64,000 nucleotides of DNA from Phoronis australis. Lineage: Eukaryota; Phoronida; Phoronidae. Under the pieces are notes generated by a model, which was given only the letters and a program-made list of their open reading frames with translations, had not been told where the DNA came from and searched no databases. The stretch covers positions 25,571-89,570 of the forward strand of contig NMRA01000504.1 in assembly GCA_002633005.1 (NCBI GenBank), in the 5' to 3' direction. Shown here in pieces: positions 34,490-49,300 of the stretch (within the stretch, counting starts at the first letter, position 1; each line of letters opens with the position of its first letter). The translations under genes and the position numbers were made by a program.

Positions 34490-34800
34490 CAGACAATATC
34501 ACTAAAATCGATAATAACAATAAACATAACAATTACAGTAACAGTAAATGTAATTATTACTATTACTGTTATTGTTACTGTTATTGCCATTATTACTATT
34601 ATCACTATTGTTACTGTTAAAGTTATTTTATTGTTAGCGGTAGTGGTAATGATAGTCTTAGTGGTAGTGGTAGTGGTATTGTTGTTGTTGTCGTTGTTGT
34701 TGTGTTGTTATGGTTGTCTTTGTCATTGTCATTATCATTAGTACTATTATTATTATTATCACTATCATTATCATGATTATTAGTAGTAGAAGTATCGTGT
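34490..34800. repeat. Interrupted triplet-type simple repeats with inverse symmetry
   Basis: AATAAC/CAGTAA-type runs are followed by TTATTACTG and TTGTTG-type runs, so the two halves are partly complementary and could fold back. No coding potential. Confidence 0.85.
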
Positions 34801-37094
34801 GTTTGATAAACGGTAAGCAATTGATATCTCAGTTCCAACAATTTCAAGAAACCAAGAATCATTTCATATTCTATTGGTGAAAAAAGAAAATTTTAGGCAA
34901 TTTAACAAATTGCTTTTTGTAAACTATCCATATCGCGAGTAATGGGCGAAAGGTTGACAGTACCTGATAGTAAATGATGGATCTTTATCTATAAGTTAAT
35001 TTAAACAGAGACAGCAATCAGTTAAACAAATATGAGTAAGTGCTCGACACGAAAACGTCCACTACAGTTATTTCCTCGTAATTTCAAATTCAAGGTTATA
35101 AACTAGGTCGGTTCTCAAAGCCCGTTTTTATATCGAAACATTTCAGCAGGTTTTGTCGTCATTTTTTCTGGCAAATTGTTACTGCAAAAATACGAACCAC
35201 TAAGAAAATCTAATCTTCACATAACTGCATGCAACCTGAAAGACACAGTGGAGGTACATACGAAAATGCAAGGAGTTGCGGCGATGTATTTGATTTTTTA
35301 AGGGGACAATATTTATTTTATATATTTATGCCCAAAAACGCATGTTTGCGATTATTGCCGTTGGCTGACAAACATTCAATGGAGTCAAAGATATACTGTC
35401 CATAAGGACAGTCCTTTGCCGTGGTGAAGGAAACTGATGCGTGCACTAAATACCACACGTGCGCTTGTAAACACTCTCTCTGCTGTTTTAACATAGAACT
35501 CTAAAACTTTAGTTAGAAACACCAAAAAATATACACCCAAACAATTTTAGTTACAACTTTCTTACCGTATGGTCGTGTTTTCAACATATAACATTATCCC
35601 ATTTTCAATATAAAGTTAACTTAATATTAATATAGAAATGTTTACTATAAATTCTGAATTGATGGTGAAATGCATTAACAAAATTTCCGCCAAAGTTGAG
35701 TGACGCAGAAAAACTTGTTCTTGAATAAGCAAAAGGTGACAGTAAAAGGACAAGTACATGTGCTGGACCGTACTTGATGTGAGTGTTTTCCTTCGATTGA
35801 CGAACACGGTTTACCTGTACGGTCAGAGGTATTTTGTGGCAAGGCTTTTTGCAAATGTCGCTATACGCCCCCTTGACCTAGAAGGAGATACAGTCTTATC
35901 ATTTCCGCCTCCCGTACATTACTGTAAATGGTGGGTTATTAATCTTGACTTCCAACATGTAACGAATTCAAGTAGTGCTTACCTTTGCACCTCGTTATTA
36001 CTCAGGGTCAGTGCTCAAGTAGTGTTTACTTTCGCCAACCCGCGGCGCAACAATTGCCGTCACTAAGTTAACACCCAATGCAGAATAAAACCACGCCTAT
36101 ATACAATTCATTCGGATTTTATGACTGTTGCATTTTATCATTATCATATGAACTCGTAGTGTGAGGCATATTTGTTTGTAGGAATATGTATTTTCACAGG
36201 GGTTCAATTTTGCATAGCCCAAAGAGTGAAGTTATTAGAAATTCAAACTACTGTACCCATAGGAGGAGTTAGTGGTGTCATAGGTAAACTTTTTATCTAG
36301 ACCACCTACCGGTTTCAATTTGATTCTTATTCAGTAGAGAAGTACTTTTGTAGTTTGAAAAGAACTCGCGGTGCAGTCGTTATTAATCGAGACCATGCTG
36401 GCGCATAAAATAACACGCCGTGACAAGCCAATTGCTGCTTGTCGAGCCTGATCCCGAGCAGTAACGAACTGTCAGTTTTTCCAAGCTCTGAAATGATGTC
36501 CAATTTGTTTCGGAACAATTTGAGACCAACTTTGTCAGATTAAGTGACCTGAAATAGTCACTCAAAAAGTTCTGAACATGGAAACTTAGTAAAAAACGTT
36601 TAGCCTCTTCGACGTCATCGTGTTCGCGCTTAGTTTTGTTCTACTTATGCGTATTTGTAAAGAGTCGGATAGACGTGTATTTGAATGCTTATTGTCATTA
36701 AATTAATGCAAGTCGTACGACGCTTGGTTTTCTGGAATTCTGAAAAGAAACGAAGCGCCACCTCTTCATATCCAGGGTTCTTAAGTCTTTTTCAATATCA
36801 GCAGTACTTCAGAAAACGGTGTTTTCACTCTGTTATCGATTTTGTATTTGCTTAGATCACACGTCAGTATTCAGTTTAAAGTCTCAATAATTTGAAGTTT
36901 GAAACTTGACCTTTTTAAAGATTGAGTATTTGTGGGATATCTGCAGTGGAGTGTGGAACATCGGTCAGCCAAGCAGAATGCAACCAAGATATGAAAACAG
37001 AGAAGATACACATACTTACATATATATTTCCAGCTAACTGTTGACGAAGAGCATTATTATTTCACAATTCTGTAACAATGGAAAATGCTATCTT

Positions 37095-37915
37095 TCACCT
37101 TAGGGTTTTGTAAGTTCCTGGACAAATGTCTAAATTTGGCTAACTTCGGAATATTGTATCTCAGAAACGGCTGACGAGACTTATTTGAGACTGTTATTTA
37201 TGATGCTTTGTACACTTATCTTCAAAAGCCTGATAGGAATTGGTTTTGTAGTGTTCCACTTTTGTATGAGGGACTATCAAAATGGGACTTTTATGATTTT
37301 CATGAGAATAAAATAAAAACGAAACGATATTTTGGAAAAACATAACGGTATTTTTGATATCTCACCTTGAACATTTATATCAAATAAAATTAATCATTTT
37401 TCTGATACCATTGTGTTGCTGTCCACGTACATTTGGTTTTTTAATAAATTTTAATTAAAAGCCAAGGTCATGTGACTTCGGTTACAATAGATTGGTGAAA
37501 AGTCAGAAAATCAAATTCTACAGGTTTTCTACTTTCAGAGAATATGTACCTTTACCGACCTACAATCTATAGTTTTGTAGATATTTGTCCAATTACGCAG
37601 ACCTGTCATTACGGTCTTGCATATAACATTAGGTCCTACTTAACCCTAAGGTTATTTTGGACCCTCAGAAAAAATGTCCAAGTCTGGCTTTTTTCGGAAC
37701 ATCGTGTTTCTCACAAACAGCTGAAACTTTCATAAACCATGCTTTGTACGTTTTATACACTGTTCTTCAAAACGAGGTTAGTTTACGAAAAAAAATCGAA
37801 ATTTGTATAAAATGAAAACTAACGGATGATTTATAAAACACTAAAGGGGTTTTTGAGATTTTATCTCGAACATTAACGTCATTCGAAATTTACTCGTGTT
37901 CTTGACACTGATGTT
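37095..37915. repeat. Pair of diverged direct repeats
   Basis: A unit at about 37095-37400 (blocks TTTTGTAAGTTCCTGGACAAA, TTCGGAATATTGTATCTCAGA, TGATGCTTTGTACA) recurs in diverged form at about 37640-37915 (TTTTGGACCCTCAGAAAAAA, TTCGGAACATCGTGTTTCTCA, CATGCTTTGTACG). The order of blocks is kept over about 280 bp. Similar AT-rich blocks also occur near 31020-31130, so this is probably an old interspersed element. Confidence 0.5.
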
Positions 37916-40900
37916 TTGCTACCTTTAAAGTGGCATGGACCGCGAAAACTCGTGAAAAATACGTTTTAAACGATCCCTAACCAAAGTACCTTCCTTCAAC
38001 CTTTACCAAAAAGTTATTCGCTTCCCCCTGAGAAGGAATTTCCAGAAAAAATGACCCAATTCATGGTTTTTGAAAGAAGTACGAAGAAAAGCTTATATGG
38101 TAACCACTTATACCTGCCTATCTTCCTTTCACTTATTATAAATGCGCGCATGCGCTCAGTCATTCGACAAACGAACAGCTGATTCAATGTCAAGAGTGTT
38201 GTGGAGTGAATACTTTGCCACCCAATGTGCTTTATACATCGTGCCGTGTATTTTGTGCCTACCTCTACGATTCTTCATGATTGGACCATTACTTGAGATT
38301 TGATCATGCTGATCTGCAGTGGACTATTATTCATTTACACTACGTGTCAGAGAACGGTGCTGCGCTAATAATCGGTGACGCAGTTTTGCAAGACAATACG
38401 AGACAAGANGGAGTTTGGCCCTGCCTAGCCAATCTTTGTTCCCAAGTCGTTCGTGATATCGAATATATCCCGTATGTACTCTCGTAAGGATCATGGAGTG
38501 TCCCCAAAAAGTCAAAATTTATCCAACCTCATAACATCATGTCTAAGAAATAGCTGATCGGAAGCCACTTTGTTAGGAATTAAAGTTCAAATGCTTCCCG
38601 TATTACATAAATTCTCCCCGTTAGAGATTACCGTTTGATCACCCTGAGAAAATTTGGGTAAGTTTTGACTGGTGTCCATTTGATTTTCCTGTAAAACGGA
38701 TGAAGACTTTGGTGTTCTATTATGCACATTTTACCAAACAAGCTTATGGGCGCTGGACATAGGTTCCCCTCTACTAGGAAGATTTGTAGATAACAACGTT
38801 TATTTAATTCGAGAGTCGTGTAGGCTGGTAATTTTTCCATCTCAGAAATCGTCAAATGGGTGTTTTGGGTTTATTTTGTGGTATTACCTAATGTATGCAT
38901 TTAACCTGGTACATGAATGAATACGTTCACCTGTTCAGATCCAGGATCAACACAAGAAGAGGACCCATCAATAAACAGACGCAGAGGAAACTCTCCTTTC
39001 CAACAATTTAAGTGTCTTAGCATGAAAGTTTGGTTTGCACCGGGAATGCTAAACAGGTGGCGATGGCGAGAGAGGTGGTAACGGGAGAGGATATTGTCAT
39101 TTTCTAGTGTAGGATTTCCTGCCTCTAGGAAGCGCCACTGTCAACCAAAGACACCAGGCTTTACGTAACGGTCTTCCCAGAAATGCTATAGAGGTTTCAT
39201 TTGGTTGCTTCTGTGAAAGATAATACTTATAATTCCTTGTTTGATAAGATGAGTATAATTATCTAATTCATTGCAAAGGCATCGACACGTAGTTTAGATT
39301 AGGTACTTCTGACTATATCCAGTGACCTCATTTCACGTCACCACCGTTAGACTTGATCCGGCGGATTATTTCACGCGTCAATCAATGCCAAGCAATAACA
39401 AACACTTAGTTTTTTCAAAGCCGCAAATCAATTCTAATTAAAGAACCAATTTGTCACCTGTGGCCGGTTGAGCGAGACACCCCAGTAGCGTCTCAACTAT
39501 TTTCCCTATTACCAGGATGTTGATGGACTTTGTGAAAACATTGGTTGTCATCTCTTCTGATATTTCATCATAGTTGTTATGGCAAATTTTAGCTTTGATA
39601 CATACCGAGAATAAGCGTTCTGTTGAATCCTTAATGTAAGGGCTCATTGTTAAGCTATCAGAAGATGTAAGTTCGTGATTCCGGTAAACTGACAGAAGAA
39701 AGTATTAGGCTAGTGCGTGAACACAATCTACAAATGTGCTGAAAATTCAGGGAACGCATTTGAGTTCCTATTGAAACAGCTTCATGCAACCGACCACAGT
39801 GGTCTGAATCAAAACTGGTATTGAGACTGAAAGCGGATTCTTCTTTGGACCATATTTGTGTTCGCTGAGGATCCTTGTGCTGCCCATGTTTAATAGTGTC
39901 TATAGACAATGTACTGAGCATGGACATTGGGCTAGCAATATCAGGAAACTCACCATGTAGCCAAATAAGGACATGTTATATACTTTGAAATCTTTGTACA
40001 TGAAATATGAATATGCTAGAGCAGCTAAGCAGTGTGCCTTTAAATCTGTTCTAGGTGCATTTTCTCGCATGTGATATTTAACATCTCACTCTAGATATTT
40101 ACTGCTTCTTTTAATATTTCTTAATTTTGTGTTTTCTGTTAAAATTGTTCTTTTACTTATATTACCTGATGATGCCTTTAGAATAAAGGTGAAACTTTGT
40201 AAATATGAAGGTTCTAACCACAGCGCTTTTAATTTGAATTCTGATACTTATACGGCCAAAGAAAAACGTCATGCAATGGCAATGCGAAGCCAAATGCTCT
40301 GTTAGCATGCTGTTCAGGTTAAATTATCCTTTACCGGGCTTCAAACAGCTATGAGACGTTAATTTGTACAGTCCACAACCAGCAACACGTGCTTATTACA
40401 CGTTTATACGACCACCGACTAACCGCTGCTGGCATAAAAGAGAAATCGTTTAAAAAGTCGTACAGAATTATTTGATCGTTGCTCACAGCCCAGGATCTTA
40501 TCTTCCTTCTCAGACTTCAAACTTAACCAATATCAATTATTCGAGTACACGTTTGAAAGTTTGAGTGAATGAAACAATGCAATTGGTAAATTTTCAGTCG
40601 AGTTTAGTTTCGAGTTGATATTTGACACCTTATGTTTATTGAAAAATGACGACGCATTTGTTTTACACAGTCACTTCGCTGTTGCTGAATACTTTTTGCC
40701 CTGTATTTGTGAACAGATCATATGTTAGACACAATTTATCAAAAATGTCTTATTTACATGCAGTTATGGTCTTTAATCAGATATTTTGTAACTTATTGAA
40801 GTAAAATTAAATTATTGTTCACGTACAGTTGGGTAGAACGTAAAAGCAAAAGTAAAACCATTTAATTCAACGAAAATTTCCATGAAACACAATACTCGTC

Positions 40901-41238
40901 CTTTTGTGTCCGTAAGTTGGGTATTGCGTTGTGTAAGGTAAACTGAGTACTATTGTTTTCACTGTCGACACCAAGTTTGAATTTCACCGACATGTTGACC
41001 CTGACGAAATAGTCCATTTAACTGGTCGTCAATTTTCAACGGCCCCTGATCTCTTCTCATGCTCATTCGCACCTGTATCTCCGATTCATCATCGAGTCCT
41101 AGACCTTCTTTACAATTGAAGGGCAAAGACGATAATACTGTAATAAACTCGGCTTCGCCTTGCTCCTCATTCATATTAAAAATTATTTCTGGGCTCGAGA
41201 AGAACCGACTAGGCTCGTAAGTTGCTTGTGATGGCGCA

Positions 41239-41373
41239 TGGGCGGATCCAGGGGTGTCAATGTTGTCCGAACCCCCCTTTTCCATTGATTTTAATGATAT
41301 CAAATCTAGAATTTTCAAATTGACATGTACCCTTTTTATAAAAAATCCTTTTAAAAATCCTGAATCCGCTCCT
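41239..41373. mobile_element. Short MITE with GGGCGGATCCAGG ends
   Basis: The left end GGGCGGATCCAGG and right end CCTGAATCCGCTCC are inverse complements with few mismatches, about 135 bp apart. The inside contains CCGAACCCCCC near the left end. This end sequence is common among aquatic invertebrate MITEs. No coding capacity. Confidence 0.6.
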
Positions 41374-44300
41374 GCGGCGGGTTATTAAATTACACTGACC
41401 AAGGCAGAATGGTCGTCATGGGAATTCCAGGCCATTTGCATGTATTGAAGCCAATTCACTTTAAATAAAGGATAAGTGCGCTATGAAGTTGCTGTGCAAG
41501 ACCAAGGTACGATTTATAGAGGAAGTGTGTGTTTTTTTTAACCGGAACAAGATATCGGCTTTAAATGCTCAATATTTTACGAAAATGGATAAAACTTTGT
41601 TACACATACTTCGACAACTAATCATTTATAAGCAATTTTAATGCGTGAAATAGCTTGATATAGAAGTTTAGGGACTGTCGCGATTGCGAATACTTTTGCT
41701 ATCTTATGGAAACTGATGAATTTTCCTGGAAATTTGATACAACTACAGGTCTGTGGTTCGTTTTAATAAACTAATAAAGAGAGTGGTCCGCCAACGATGA
41801 ACACTCAGTCACTTAAAATTTCATCCTTGATCTTCACGTACCTTTCTTGTCGGAAGAACACGATTAAATGAATATTCTTTTTTACCAACAAGTTCAGTCA
41901 GTTGGCTCCTAAACGTTTAGGCTTGATGCTATTGAGGTTCACTCGATGATTTCCAGCGTCAGGTAGAACGACAACATCTTGAAATGGTTATCTCAGAGTT
42001 CGTCACCGCGGCGTGTCATCGACGACGTGATTTATGCCGCGTAGTTATCTTTTTCACTTAGTTCCTTCGTAATCTTTATCGGCCGGGTATAAAAAGGAGT
42101 TGACCCAAGCGTTCGTGGGCCGTATAAGGTATTTATGGCCCAATTGGACCCCCTGCCCTTGGTAGTTATCTGAGAGGAGAACGCAATTTGTCCGGGAGAT
42201 AAATTTGACGGATGGTGATGATAAAATTCCAGATAATTACAAACAAACTGACGTGATTAGAGACCTAGACGCGTTCGCCGTGAAACTAAAAAATGCACTT
42301 GACGAAGGATTTGGTTTTTAATGGAATTGACCGACAAATTAATTGGAAAAATTTAATGCAAAGAGTATCCTTAAAACGTCGATTCATGAAAGACAGTATT
42401 CGAGCTAATTTGTTTCCTTCCGTGCCAGAACTCCACCATAATACCAGTGAAACTGTCTGTAATTGACCCATCAGCAGTGCTGTTGGAACCCCTTTAGGAA
42501 ATAATGCATCTTTCTTTCAATTTAATGGTGCCATCTAGAGCCTTTTAAGTTCACCAAACGGAATGAGACAAGTCCTTTACGTAATAGCGCGCGCATCAGA
42601 TCACGAAGATTCATCCGGAACACCTTGAGCATTTTTTGCAGCTTCAACATACCAATTGGAGATTAGTATAATCTGCGCATGTGTGAACGGCCAATCATTC
42701 TCCAATTTAAAAGTCTTACGCCGTATAAGCTAAATCCGCCTATCCTGGCTCCGAAAATACCCGAGGTGCTCTGTATGATCAAGATTATCACGAGGTTAAG
42801 CTGTGGCTGCTATCACGGCAAGACCGACTGAATTTCAGCATCTTTCAAGGTTCATTAATTCCAAATGTGACACAAATCAGGCGGTGATCACGGAAATGGT
42901 TGACAATTGATAAATGATTACGAGAATAGAAACGTCTCTTATGAAAAATAAAACCCATGACGTCGTCATTTTTTTAAATTCCAAGTGTTTCTGTTTTGTA
43001 GGTGGGCAGACACATCACGTAGGTAACACCGTTTTTATCACATAATGGTCTGGCACCAACTCCTAGCCTATAAGCATTGGCACGATTTCTCAGTCGGTCA
43101 TTTCTCCGGCCATCTTCAAGAGTACAGCTTTCTTAAAAGAACGGTAATGGTTAGAGTGCTGCAAAGACAACCTCTCAAAGTCCCAGATACAAATCCCAGG
43201 GTGCTTGAAGGAAAATGCATGAATATAAAAGCAATTTAACACCTGAAGATAGACAGAGAAATGACCGACCGAAACGTAGAGGTTGGTGTTGATGGATCGA
43301 TGGATTTTCAGAAATGATGTTACTACACTCTGACCTCAAACGGGTTTGAGGAAGTCGGTCAATTCAAGATTATAACTTAAATTATTTTGATATGAGTTTG
43401 GAGTTTTGGCTGAATGTTGTGTAATTGCCAAATCTTCTCAAAAAAGTACAAGAACAGTAGGGGATGATAGCTTTATGGTCATAATTGTGTATTGGTGACT
43501 TAAATAAGACTATTGGAAGATTTTGAAATCTGTGACAGCATTTTTGGAAAAGACATTAAGAAAAAATGAGCTTTTGGGAAAATATGCTTTGTATTAAAAA
43601 TGGTTACTCAAAACAGTTTGTTTCGCTTTTTCACAAGTTGTGGGGCATATTTAATACGTACGTATATTCCACCTACCGCATCATTCGCGTCTCGTCACCC
43701 ACTCAGCGACCGCACATTATTCCATGCCCACAATGCTGGTTTCGACTTTCGGATAAATTATATTAATGTAAGCCTTACACCTTAAATGTTACTTCAAGTG
43801 TTTTCAACAAACTGTTCTAATACTTTCAAGTCAGTCAGAAATTGTTTGTTTAACTAAACTACACACTGTGAATATTATCCAATTTATAAAAAAATCACTA
43901 AAAACATTTCGTAAACGGCATGCGAGAACACTCAACGTGCATTATTGAGTGCAAAGGAATTTGTTGTATTTCCATAGTATCTTAAACAAACGTGTCCTGG
44001 AAATGCAATCAAAAGCGTCAAACAAAAAGTCTGAAGACGCCTCAGTGATGAGAAATATGAAGCTTTATGCTTTATATATAGGGATTGACATAATCTCGAA
44101 AGCGCACGTTTCGTTTCCACCAAGTCTCAGGAGTGCAAACACTCGCCATGGCAGCTCAACGTTAGGCCTATAAGTTAAATCCGACACAAACGTCAATGTA
44201 AATGTAAGTTGTTCTGGGCCGTCTCCGCACTATAAAGGGATTTTGACATAGTATGATGTACTTTAAAATGTGATTTTCCACGTCTATTTTTAGGGGTGAA

Positions 44301-46330
44301 AATTGTGTTACCGTACCAATATCCGGGAGAAAATCTGCTACAACTTTTGAAGGGCAGTTTCAGAGCAGTATTGTGGACATTTATCAAAAAGCAAACAGAC
44401 AGACCAACAGAAATGACGATATGTTTCACGACAGTACAAATATTTCCAGCTACTACTGAATTACATAATATCCTCTTAACAATCAATTGCGCCCACTTTG
44501 GATTCCGGCCACTGGGTAAGACAATGATGAAAGGACTGTTAAACGTTTTATTCAGGATTTTGAAATTGAGAAATTACCGCACCATCAAATTCACAATGTT
44601 TCTGATTCACATTACTGGAACTCGTTACGCGCCGAGATATTTAGAATGTTGCCTTTTCGTACGGCGGGCCTTTAGCTTAATTTTAGTACAAACATAATTT
44701 TTGTTTAATAAGGCAACCCCCTAACGCCAACATTGTAGCGGGGGTTTTCTATTTTTTCACGAGATTTTCCTGTGTGTACACTTGAAAGTATCACGGACAA
44801 AATAGCATTTTCAGGTCTATTACATGAAAAATAAGCTTCACGGCTATCTTCAAAATTCGAGACTAACGTGCCGTGGCGTCAATTTGGCTGAAAAGCTCTG
44901 CGTTATATTACTATATCTTCTAAAATTCTTGGCTGCCGGCAAGGTAAACTTTAAGTAAATACGCTCACCATTGTTCGTGACAGTCACGATTAAAAGTTTA
45001 GAGGGCTTTTGTGACGTCAAATTCCACCAGACAGGCAACGCAAACCAAGATTTTTAATATGGTTGATGTTTGGATACAGGCGACGGGATTGCCAGTTATG
45101 CGTCATGACTGAAACCTCGAACTCTTCTGTTCACTACAGTAAGACAATGCTATAGATCAAATAAATGTATACCGATTGATGTCTACATGTACATCATCCA
45201 AGAGGTGTAAGTTCACTATGGACCTATTTTGGGCCAGACTGTATAAAACCACTCGTTCAGCACTGCAGAAATCAAAGTGTGTCAAGGCCCACGACAAAAG
45301 CCCTACAGTGATCAAATCATCGTTTTAGGACTACGACTTTTAAAGCCTAGCCACGTTAAAGCAGCGGTCCGGTAGTTAGGAGCATACCGTTATTTTGCGT
45401 GAGTTTTAATCCAAATCACTTTTTGTATTGTACATGTAAATATTTGACTGTTCAGCCTGACAAAAATATTTCCACACCGTGAACGAAATTCTTGCGGGAT
45501 ATGAAATCGTGCGCATAAATTCGTCTTACCATAACATAATCCGGATTTCCTTGAAAGCGTGCGTCAATGGATTCCTCTTTTTGGAAGGCGGTGTAACTTT
45601 ACTGCAGCATCTGCCGTTGTTTTATTAGCCGTGTCCCTGGTATTATGGATTGTTTTATTGCTCTATACCCCCAGCACTAACTAATCTGCTAGAAGACAAG
45701 AGGCTCGCAATAGGTTATTTATTTCGATACATTATCAGTTATAGTTCAGATCATTCTTCCACTATCTAGGAGAACTGTGCGCACCCGCCGATATAATATC
45801 GAACGTCAATATTTTTACGGAGCTGCGCACCATAGGAGATTGATATCGTGGCCTAAATGAAAACTATGGCAACCGAGCTCAGCGGAATGTGTGGACAAAC
45901 GCTTAGAATTTAGATTAAAAATATCTAATTTAGGTCGCTTTTGGATCTACATGAGCCTGTTAACTTTTGTGTAACAGTTTTACCATTCTCAATACTTGTT
46001 TTGTATAAGGCGGTCTAATCAGCTAAGAAAAAATTCTAACGTGGGTATATTTGCTGTCAGTGCTCGTTCAAAAAGGACAACGAAATAAGTTCAATTAAAC
46101 TATTAGGAATTTAAATTGAAGTTTCAGGTATGTGTTTCTGATATAAAGTTTATAAACTCTGAAAACTATGGTGAACCATGAATATTTTTTAAATAGAAAA
46201 GCATTGTTACTTTTAAAACTCAACAAAAACATGCATACCTTTGTCCAAGCTGACTTGCGAAAAGTATTGTTTTTCATACAGGTGTGTAAGGCAGGTAAAA
46301 AACACAAGAAGTGGACGTAACAAAAATAAT

Positions 46331-49300
46331 TTATTGTATCATGACTGCAGGGATTTCTATGTACAGTGCTTATATGAATAATTACAATAAGAGGCACACT
46401 AGCCACGACTGCAGAGATTTCTATGTACAGTGTTTATATGAATAATTACAATATGAGACACACTAGCCAACTCTAGTTCCCACATCCCCGTCCAATCAAG
46501 ATCCTATCATAACATACATACATTATTTACTCCTAATTCTATTTACAAACAACAATAGTTCTGTGCCTTTTAAGCATTTCTGCATTTCTTGAAATTCTCA
46601 GTATAAAAAGAAATTGACATGAAATAAATTATGCAAACCAGTGTAAATTTATGTTGCAACTGAGAAAAATACAAAACACAGCAACCTTAAAAGAAAATAA
46701 TGACTGTATCCAATGACGTTTGGCAACAAAATACCTAATAGCACTTGGAATCTTTTGAGTCAAACTAAATGTGAGGAATACCAGGGATGGCAAAAGGGCT
46801 GATTCAGGGTGCTTTTAAGCCAGTGGATACTGTAACTGATATGACTATGCATGTCATCAATACAACCTAGGCAACAACCTGGCACCTAGGTGTCTGCTGC
46901 AAACTAAGAATCGAATTCAAGCAGTTTAATCTCAAATTAACGATTTTCAATTAATTACGGAAACAATATATTTCATTATAAAAGGAATCAGCATCCACCA
47001 AGTCCCTCTGCTGGATCCTTCCACCACAAGACTTTGCGTAACACTTCACTGAGACACTTGAAGCATTGCGGGAGGGGGACCTCGTCTCTCTATTTTTGTA
47101 GGGGTCCCAGGTTTTCGTCTTGGCTGGGTCTGACTCATAGCCGCATCATAGATTTTCTGAAAAGGAAAAGGATACATTACAGAACCCTACATGATAAATT
47201 ACAAGTTAAATGTGAATTATGTTGTTCATGAATTGGCCTCTGATCGAAAATTAGAGAAATATATTGTTGTAACACACCACTCAGGTTCTTCATCTTTCTA
47301 TTGCAATCTCTGCTGCACTTTCAACCATGGAACACATATATTAAATCACTACTACATTTACTATTACAAATACTTCTAAACACAGACATTTCAAGAGTAG
47401 ACAATTTAATAACAGCTGTAAAAAGTCGGGAGATCTGCTAAATTTAAAAATCAACAAGATGTCTTTAATTTGTAATGCGTTTCTAGTACGGAAACTATAG
47501 AAAATCATGACATTATTTCATAATTGCATAATTATAGTATAATTATACAATTACCATATAAAATATATTAGCAACACAGTAAATTAACTCTGTCATACCC
47601 TTCTCTCTGTTCTCAAGCGGGCATTTTGAAATGAGGCTGAGTCTGGGTTCTCTAATAACAACTGAGCTTGCAGTCTGTCAAACTTCTCCTGCTCATCTTC
47701 CAGCTGCAAAAGAAAAACATAAAGAAATAAAAGACATCTTGCAAACTTAATCACCGATCTAAATATAAATTTACATTACTTTTGCACAGAAGAAGTTCTT
47801 TGAGTTAATGAAAACAGTTGCTTGTTGCTGGTTTTGACTGGCTGGGGTCTGGCTTCACACTACCAGGGTGACCTTTACTGTTAGCCATAAAATCAATGCA
47901 ACACATCCAACCATACAGACACAGAGACCAGTAACAAAGTAAGATGGCAAGTCAGCACTCCCTGGCATACATCAACAGCCTCCCCAACATGATTGTCACT
48001 GCACTCACCATTCCATTAGGGTTGTACAACGTGCCCGCTCTGACGCCCCAGCCTGCCTGATGGCTCGTTTGTTTTTCTTCACCACTCATGAAGCAGTCGT
48101 TGTACCACGTGTCAAACTCCTGCACAAGTTTGTTCCGGCAAGAGTCCACCAGCTTCTGACAGTACTGCACTTCAGACTTCAGCCCTGTGGAGTGAAACGG
48201 GAATAACGATAACAACATAATGTTTTTATTGTTCCTTCATACTCAGCGCCATGGGGCAACAGTAAGTGTGTCATATACGCATGCTCAAAACAGTGGACAA
48301 CTGTGGCCATGACAACCAAATGGTACTCTATAAACTAAAAATATGCAGCCAGTCCAATACCTGAATAGCATCGGACGTGCACAGGCGACTTAGGTCGAAC
48401 CAACTGCACAAAACACCTGATATAAAACTCATTAGAACCCTCTTGTATGTATGGTCATTATGCTCTTCCAGAGGGAGGTTGCAGAAGTTTGTAGCCAAGT
48501 AGGTCACATTCATCTGCTACAAATGCTATAAACTAAGTACGACATCACTCTTTAGGTACATTTTGAGGATAAATACCAGAATCAATGCAAAAATTTACAG
48601 TCAATTTTTCGATTTAACTCCCCGACATCCAAAAATTAAAGCAAAATAGTGTTGCGTTCTCTGCTAACTGTTACCAATCCTGATGATGCATTTGCGATCA
48701 AAGTGAAACACTGACCGTGAATTTTTCTGTGTTTACTGTGTAATATGTTCACAATAAACTCACTGAAACATCACAAGTGGCATTGGCCAGTGTGGCCAGG
48801 TGCTTCCAGACCCATTTTATTGCAATCTACAGTTAGTGTTTGTTGCGACTACTTCCACTCCACTGAAGGCGACAAACACTTTGACTTCAGCCATTAGTGG
48901 TACAAAGCAATTTACATCCAATTTGACTATTTGCTTAAGTCACAGAAAAACTTCGGCATTCGGTGTCAACAGTTTGTCCATCACAGGTAATAAATCATGT
49001 CTTTGCTTCTGAAATTCAGTTATCGGCCTACCTTTAAGATCATCATAGTCAGATCTGTACGCCTGCTTTAAGTCTTTTAACTTTTTGATCTGTAGAAATT
49101 CCTCCTCACTAATGATTGCTTCTCCGTCTTCATTATATGACGAACCTTAAAGCAAAAATCATTGCTATCAGTCACAGTGGCTTAAAGACGGTAACTTTTC
49201 ACAAACTACTTTTGGTTACCTTGCTAAGTTCCAATAACATCTGAGGATGAGAGATCTGGAATTGTGTGCATTTGATTAAATAAGCGATAGACATCAAATA

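Larger units (their letters stand above)
33194..46330. other. Intergenic region between KIF9 and chitin synthase B, no supported gene
   Basis: About 13 kb, AT-rich. It must contain the promoter of chitin synthase B. Open frames at 35758-36066, 40959-41318 and 44296-44697 show no recognisable domain or splice partner. Repeats within it are listed separately. An N at 38409 marks an assembly join. Confidence 0.6.

Noticed and set aside
33194-36100. A myosin motor domain fused upstream of chitin synthase B, as known in some invertebrates
   Set aside because: No P-loop or other myosin motif was found upstream on the minus strand.
40959-41318. 119-residue minus-strand open frame ending in TGA
   Set aside because: Its first third is MITE sequence. 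The remainder is acidic and looks mildly protein-like but has no recognisable domain or acceptor.
44296-44697. 133-residue plus-strand open frame
   Set aside because: No motif or splice sites; long frames are expected by chance over 13 kb.
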